From: Mycobacterium sp. ELW1
Lineage (GTDB): Bacteria; Actinomycetota; Actinomycetes; Mycobacteriales; Mycobacteriaceae
Length of the DNA: 64,000 nt
Assembly: GCF_008329905.1 (NCBI RefSeq)
Contig: NZ_CP032155.1
Span: forward strand, 4,216,001 to 4,280,000
Direction: 5' to 3'
The stretch's first letter is position 1, and every line of letters starts with the position of its first letter. The notes under the pieces were generated by a model, which worked only from the letters and a program-made list of their open reading frames with translations, was not told where the DNA came from and ran no database searches. Below are positions 61,903 to 64,000 of this stretch, piece after piece. The translations under genes were made by a program, and so were the position numbers.

Positions 61903-62325
61903 ATGACTGAGAATGCGGAGTTGAGTCCCACTGATTGGGTGCGGGAGCAGACCGAACAGATTCTGAAGCAAGGCACCACCGAGGGCGTCCACATCATGGA
62001 CCGCCCGGTCGTCCTGTACACCACCACCGGCGCGAAGTCCGGCAAGAAGCGCTACGTACCGCTGATGCGCGTCGAGGAGAACGGCAAGTACGCCATGGTC
62101 GCCTCCAAGGGCGGTGACCCGGCACATCCGTCGTGGTACTTCAACGTCAAGACCAATCCCACGGTGACCGCCCAGGATGGCGAGACGACCGTGACACTGA
62201 CCGCCCGCGAGGTGTCCGGCGAGGAACGCGAGCACTGGTGGAAGCTGGCCGTCGAGGCCTACCCGCCCTACGCCGAATATCAGACCAAGACCGATCGTCT
62301 GATCCCGGTTTTCGTACTGGAGTAG
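61903..62325 (+). CDS. Ddn-family F420-binding nitroreductase-like protein
   Basis: 140 residues. TTTGAKSGKKRYVPLMRVEE and YAMVASKGGDPAHPSWYFNV are the hallmark of the deazaflavin (F420)-dependent nitroreductase family (DUF385), and PYAEYQTKTDRLIPVFVLE closes it. Members use F420H2 to reduce quinones or nitroimidazoles; which substrate applies here is unknown. AGGAG lies about 13 bases before the ATG. The oxidase gene starts 16 bases after its stop, with its own -10-like TAGCAT. Confidence 0.92.
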   Translation: MTENAELSPTDWVREQTEQILKQGTTEGVHIMDRPVVLYTTTGAKSGKKRYVPLMRVEENGKYAMVASKGGDPAHPSWYFNVKTNPTVTAQDGETTVTLTAREVSGEEREHWWKLAVEAYPPYAEYQTKTDRLIPVFVLE

Positions 62326-62341
62326 CACTAGCATTGCGCCT

Positions 62342-63781
62342 GTGTCGGGGCAGGTGTCCCGCCAGGCTTTCCTCCGGCGGGCAGTGGGTGGGCTGGCGGG
62401 CGCAGTTCTGCTGAGCGCCTGCCGCACCGTCACTCCGCGCGCGGTGTCGAGTCCCGGCCCGCCGGACTGGGCGGATCTGCGCGACCGACTCGACGGCATG
62501 CTGTTCCTGCCCGCCGACGCGCAGTACGCGGCGGCGAAGAGAGTCTTCAATTCACGCTTCGACGGCTCCGTTCCGGTCGCGGTCCTGGCGGCCGCCTCCG
62601 TCGCGGACGTGCAGAAGGCAATGGAGTTCGCGTCGAGTAGTCGCATCGGAGTGAGTGTGCGCAGCGGCGGGCACTCCTACATCGGCGCGTCATCGCTCGA
62701 TGCCACGCTGGTGATCGATCTGCGTCGGCTGCCCGGCGGCGTCAACGCCAGCAGCGATGTGGTCACGGTGTCCCCCGCGACCGACCTGGACTCCGTACAG
62801 ACCGCACTCGCGGCCTGCGGCCGGTCGATTCCCTCCGGCAGCTGTCCGACGGTCGGCGTCGCGGGACTGACATTGGGCGGCGGTCTGGGTTCGGACGCCC
62901 GCCTGCATGGGCTGACCTGCGACACGCTGGAGTCGGCGTCACTGGTACTGCCCAACGGCGACATGCTGTCGGCGTCCGCCGACGATCATCCCGAGGTGTT
63001 CTGGGCGCTGCGTGGTGGCGGGGGCGGCAACCTGGGCGTGGTGACGTCGATGACGTTTCGCACCTTCCCCGTCACCGACCGCGATGTGGCGACCGTCGTC
63101 TTCCCGATGGACGCCGCCGCTGCGGTGATCGCCGGCTGGCAGCAGTGGCAGCGGGCGGCCGACCGGGACATCTGGGGAATGGTCAACATCACCGTCGGGG
63201 ATGGTCCCGGCCGCTGCACGGTCGTCTTGGCGACCCCGCCGGGCCGCGGGCCGCGAGCCGCGGCCGACATGGTCGCCGCGGCTGGAGTGTCGGCGTCATC
63301 GACCGGGACCCGGACGCTCAGCCGGATGGATTTCGTGCACTACTTCGAAGGCGGCGACGCGGCCCGAGTGCCGCGCGCGTTTGTCGCGGGATCCGACATC
63401 ATTGGCGAAATGACCTCGGCGGCAGCGGAATCCATCGTCGCCGCGATGGCCGCATGGCCGGCCGGCGCGGGTTCCGCGACGGCGGTGGTGGAGTCGTTGT
63501 CCGGCGCGGTCGGCGATGTGGATCCGGCGGCAAGTGCTTTCCCGTGGCGCCGGCAGGCGGCCTCCGTGCAGTGGTACACCGAGGTGAGCTCCGATGCGGC
63601 AACCGGCTGGCTCACCGCGGCACACCAGGCGTTGGGGTCGGCGTCGGTGGGCGGCTACATCAACTACCCCGAAGCCGGAGAGCCCCTTGGGCGGTACCTC
63701 GGGCCGAATCTGCAGCGATTCAACGACATCCGCCACCGGCACGATCCGGCCGGGGTGATGCTGTCCGGTATCGGCGGATGA
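62342..63781 (+). CDS. Exported berberine-bridge-type FAD oxidoreductase
   Basis: 479 residues from GTG 62342; TAGCAT at 62329-62334 suggests a leaderless start. The N-terminus SRQAFLRRAVGGLAGAVLLSAC is a Tat-like lipoprotein signal. RSGGHSYIG (His111) and SGSCPTVG (Cys168) are the two flavin attachment sites of bicovalent BBE-type oxidases; GLTLGGGLGSD and RGGGGGNLGVV are FAD contacts, and the C-terminal YINYPEAG, YLGPNLQRFNDIRHRHDP is the BBE motif. It oxidises an alcohol, sugar or aromatic side chain with O2 outside the membrane. Substrate unknown. Confidence 0.92.
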   Translation: MSGQVSRQAFLRRAVGGLAGAVLLSACRTVTPRAVSSPGPPDWADLRDRLDGMLFLPADAQYAAAKRVFNSRFDGSVPVAVLAAASVADVQKAMEFASSSRIGVSVRSGGHSYIGASSLDATLVIDLRRLPGGVNASSDVVTVSPATDLDSVQTALAACGRSIPSGSCPTVGVAGLTLGGGLGSDARLHGLTCDTLESASLVLPNGDMLSASADDHPEVFWALRGGGGGNLGVVTSMTFRTFPVTDRDVATVVFPMDAAAAVIAGWQQWQRAADRDIWGMVNITVGDGPGRCTVVLATPPGRGPRAAADMVAAAGVSASSTGTRTLSRMDFVHYFEGGDAARVPRAFVAGSDIIGEMTSAAAESIVAAMAAWPAGAGSATAVVESLSGAVGDVDPAASAFPWRRQAASVQWYTEVSSDAATGWLTAAHQALGSASVGGYINYPEAGEPLGRYLGPNLQRFNDIRHRHDPAGVMLSGIGG

Positions 63782-63791
63782 CGCGGGCCGC

Positions 63792-64000
63792 TCAGGAAGC
63801 GGGGCTCACCACGACGCTGACGGTGGTCGCACCGGAATCGGAGGCGACGACCAGTTGTGCGGCGTTGGCGGCCGAGACGACGTGGCCGCCGGTGACAGTC
63901 ACCTGGTAGCCGTTCGGGAACTCCACGACCGGCACCGAGATCGTGGTCAGGGAACCGTCGGCGAACGCGCCGGAACCATCGACCTTCGCGGTGGAATAGC
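63792..64000 (-). CDS. C-terminal end of a probable secreted glycosidase (truncated by window)
   Basis: Only the last ~68 residues are present, including GSLTTISVPVVEFPNGYQVT, then GGHVVSAANAAQLVVASDSG and a VVVSPAS end. This beta-rich tail resembles the C-terminal domain of mycobacterial GH5 endoglycoceramidase/cellulase-like proteins. The catalytic domain lies past the right edge, so the class is a moderate guess; that this is coding is well supported. Confidence 0.6.
   Translation of the reverse strand, partial: YSTAKVDGSGAFADGSLTTISVPVVEFPNGYQVTVTGGHVVSAANAAQLVVASDSGATTVSVVVSPAS

Overview
The window is high-GC actinobacterial DNA, almost certainly from a non-tuberculous Mycobacterium (Mycolicibacterium-type). 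The evidence is the gene content and local order: cyp136 with its divergent TetR/SDR pair, fadE22, ligB and cstA correspond to the M. tuberculosis Rv3057c-Rv3063 neighbourhood. DUF732 and CAP small secreted proteins, an OtsB1-type trehalose-6-phosphate phosphatase/GH65 fusion, many acyl-CoA dehydrogenases and TANNNT promoters placed for leaderless starts all fit. I saw no rRNA, tRNA, CRISPR array, prophage or complete insertion sequence.

Layout. 1-17 kb: SDR and TetR divergent from cyp136; a LeuA-regulatory-domain-like protein; a 45-residue Cys-rich protein; an APH-like kinase coupled to a MASE1-GAF-PP2C phosphatase; an NAD-dependent epimerase; a frameshifted zinc-peptidase lipoprotein; fadE22; SDR; a membrane molybdopterin oxidoreductase; ligB; and a decayed FAD monooxygenase. 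17-30 kb: GNAT-AAA fusion, cstA-ybdD, nucleoside-type kinase, a two-gene acyl-CoA dehydrogenase operon, SDR, SOUL protein, SulP transporter, and a PAS-ANTAR regulator followed by a VanX-like dipeptidase.

30-45 kb is an accessory catabolic island. A minus-strand operon (VOC extradiol dioxygenase, FAH hydrolase, MhpA-type hydroxylase, P450) and a plus-strand operon (MhpA-type hydroxylase, C-C hydrolase, VOC extradiol dioxygenase, Tat-exported lipoprotein sulfatase) flank two convergent TetR genes. A third unit (EthA-like Baeyer-Villiger monooxygenase plus alpha/beta hydrolase) diverges from its own TetR. Each of the three promoter regions has a clear inverted or direct repeat suitable as an operator. 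Together they look like a pathway that desulfates, hydroxylates and meta-cleaves a phenolic, possibly polycyclic or steroid-like, substrate. The substrate cannot be read from sequence.

45-64 kb: small secreted or membrane proteins and a secreted S1-type protease; an internally deleted flavin monooxygenase; a PEP synthase-OtsB1/GH65 operon with a frameshift in the PEP synthase; a GntR, acyl-CoA synthetase, class II aldolase and amidohydrolase set; a 2-hydroxyacid dehydrogenase; a YPPPG-repeat membrane protein; a Ddn-family protein; a bicovalent-flavin oxidase lipoprotein; and the end of a probable glycosidase.

Three genes carry single-base frameshifts at short homopolymers: the zinc peptidase, the decayed monooxygenase and PEP synthase. 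The shared pattern suggests consensus under-calling as much as real gene loss. Several gene pairs are packed to the limit, with ATGA or GTGA couplings and convergent genes sharing one CTAG or TTAA for both stop codons.
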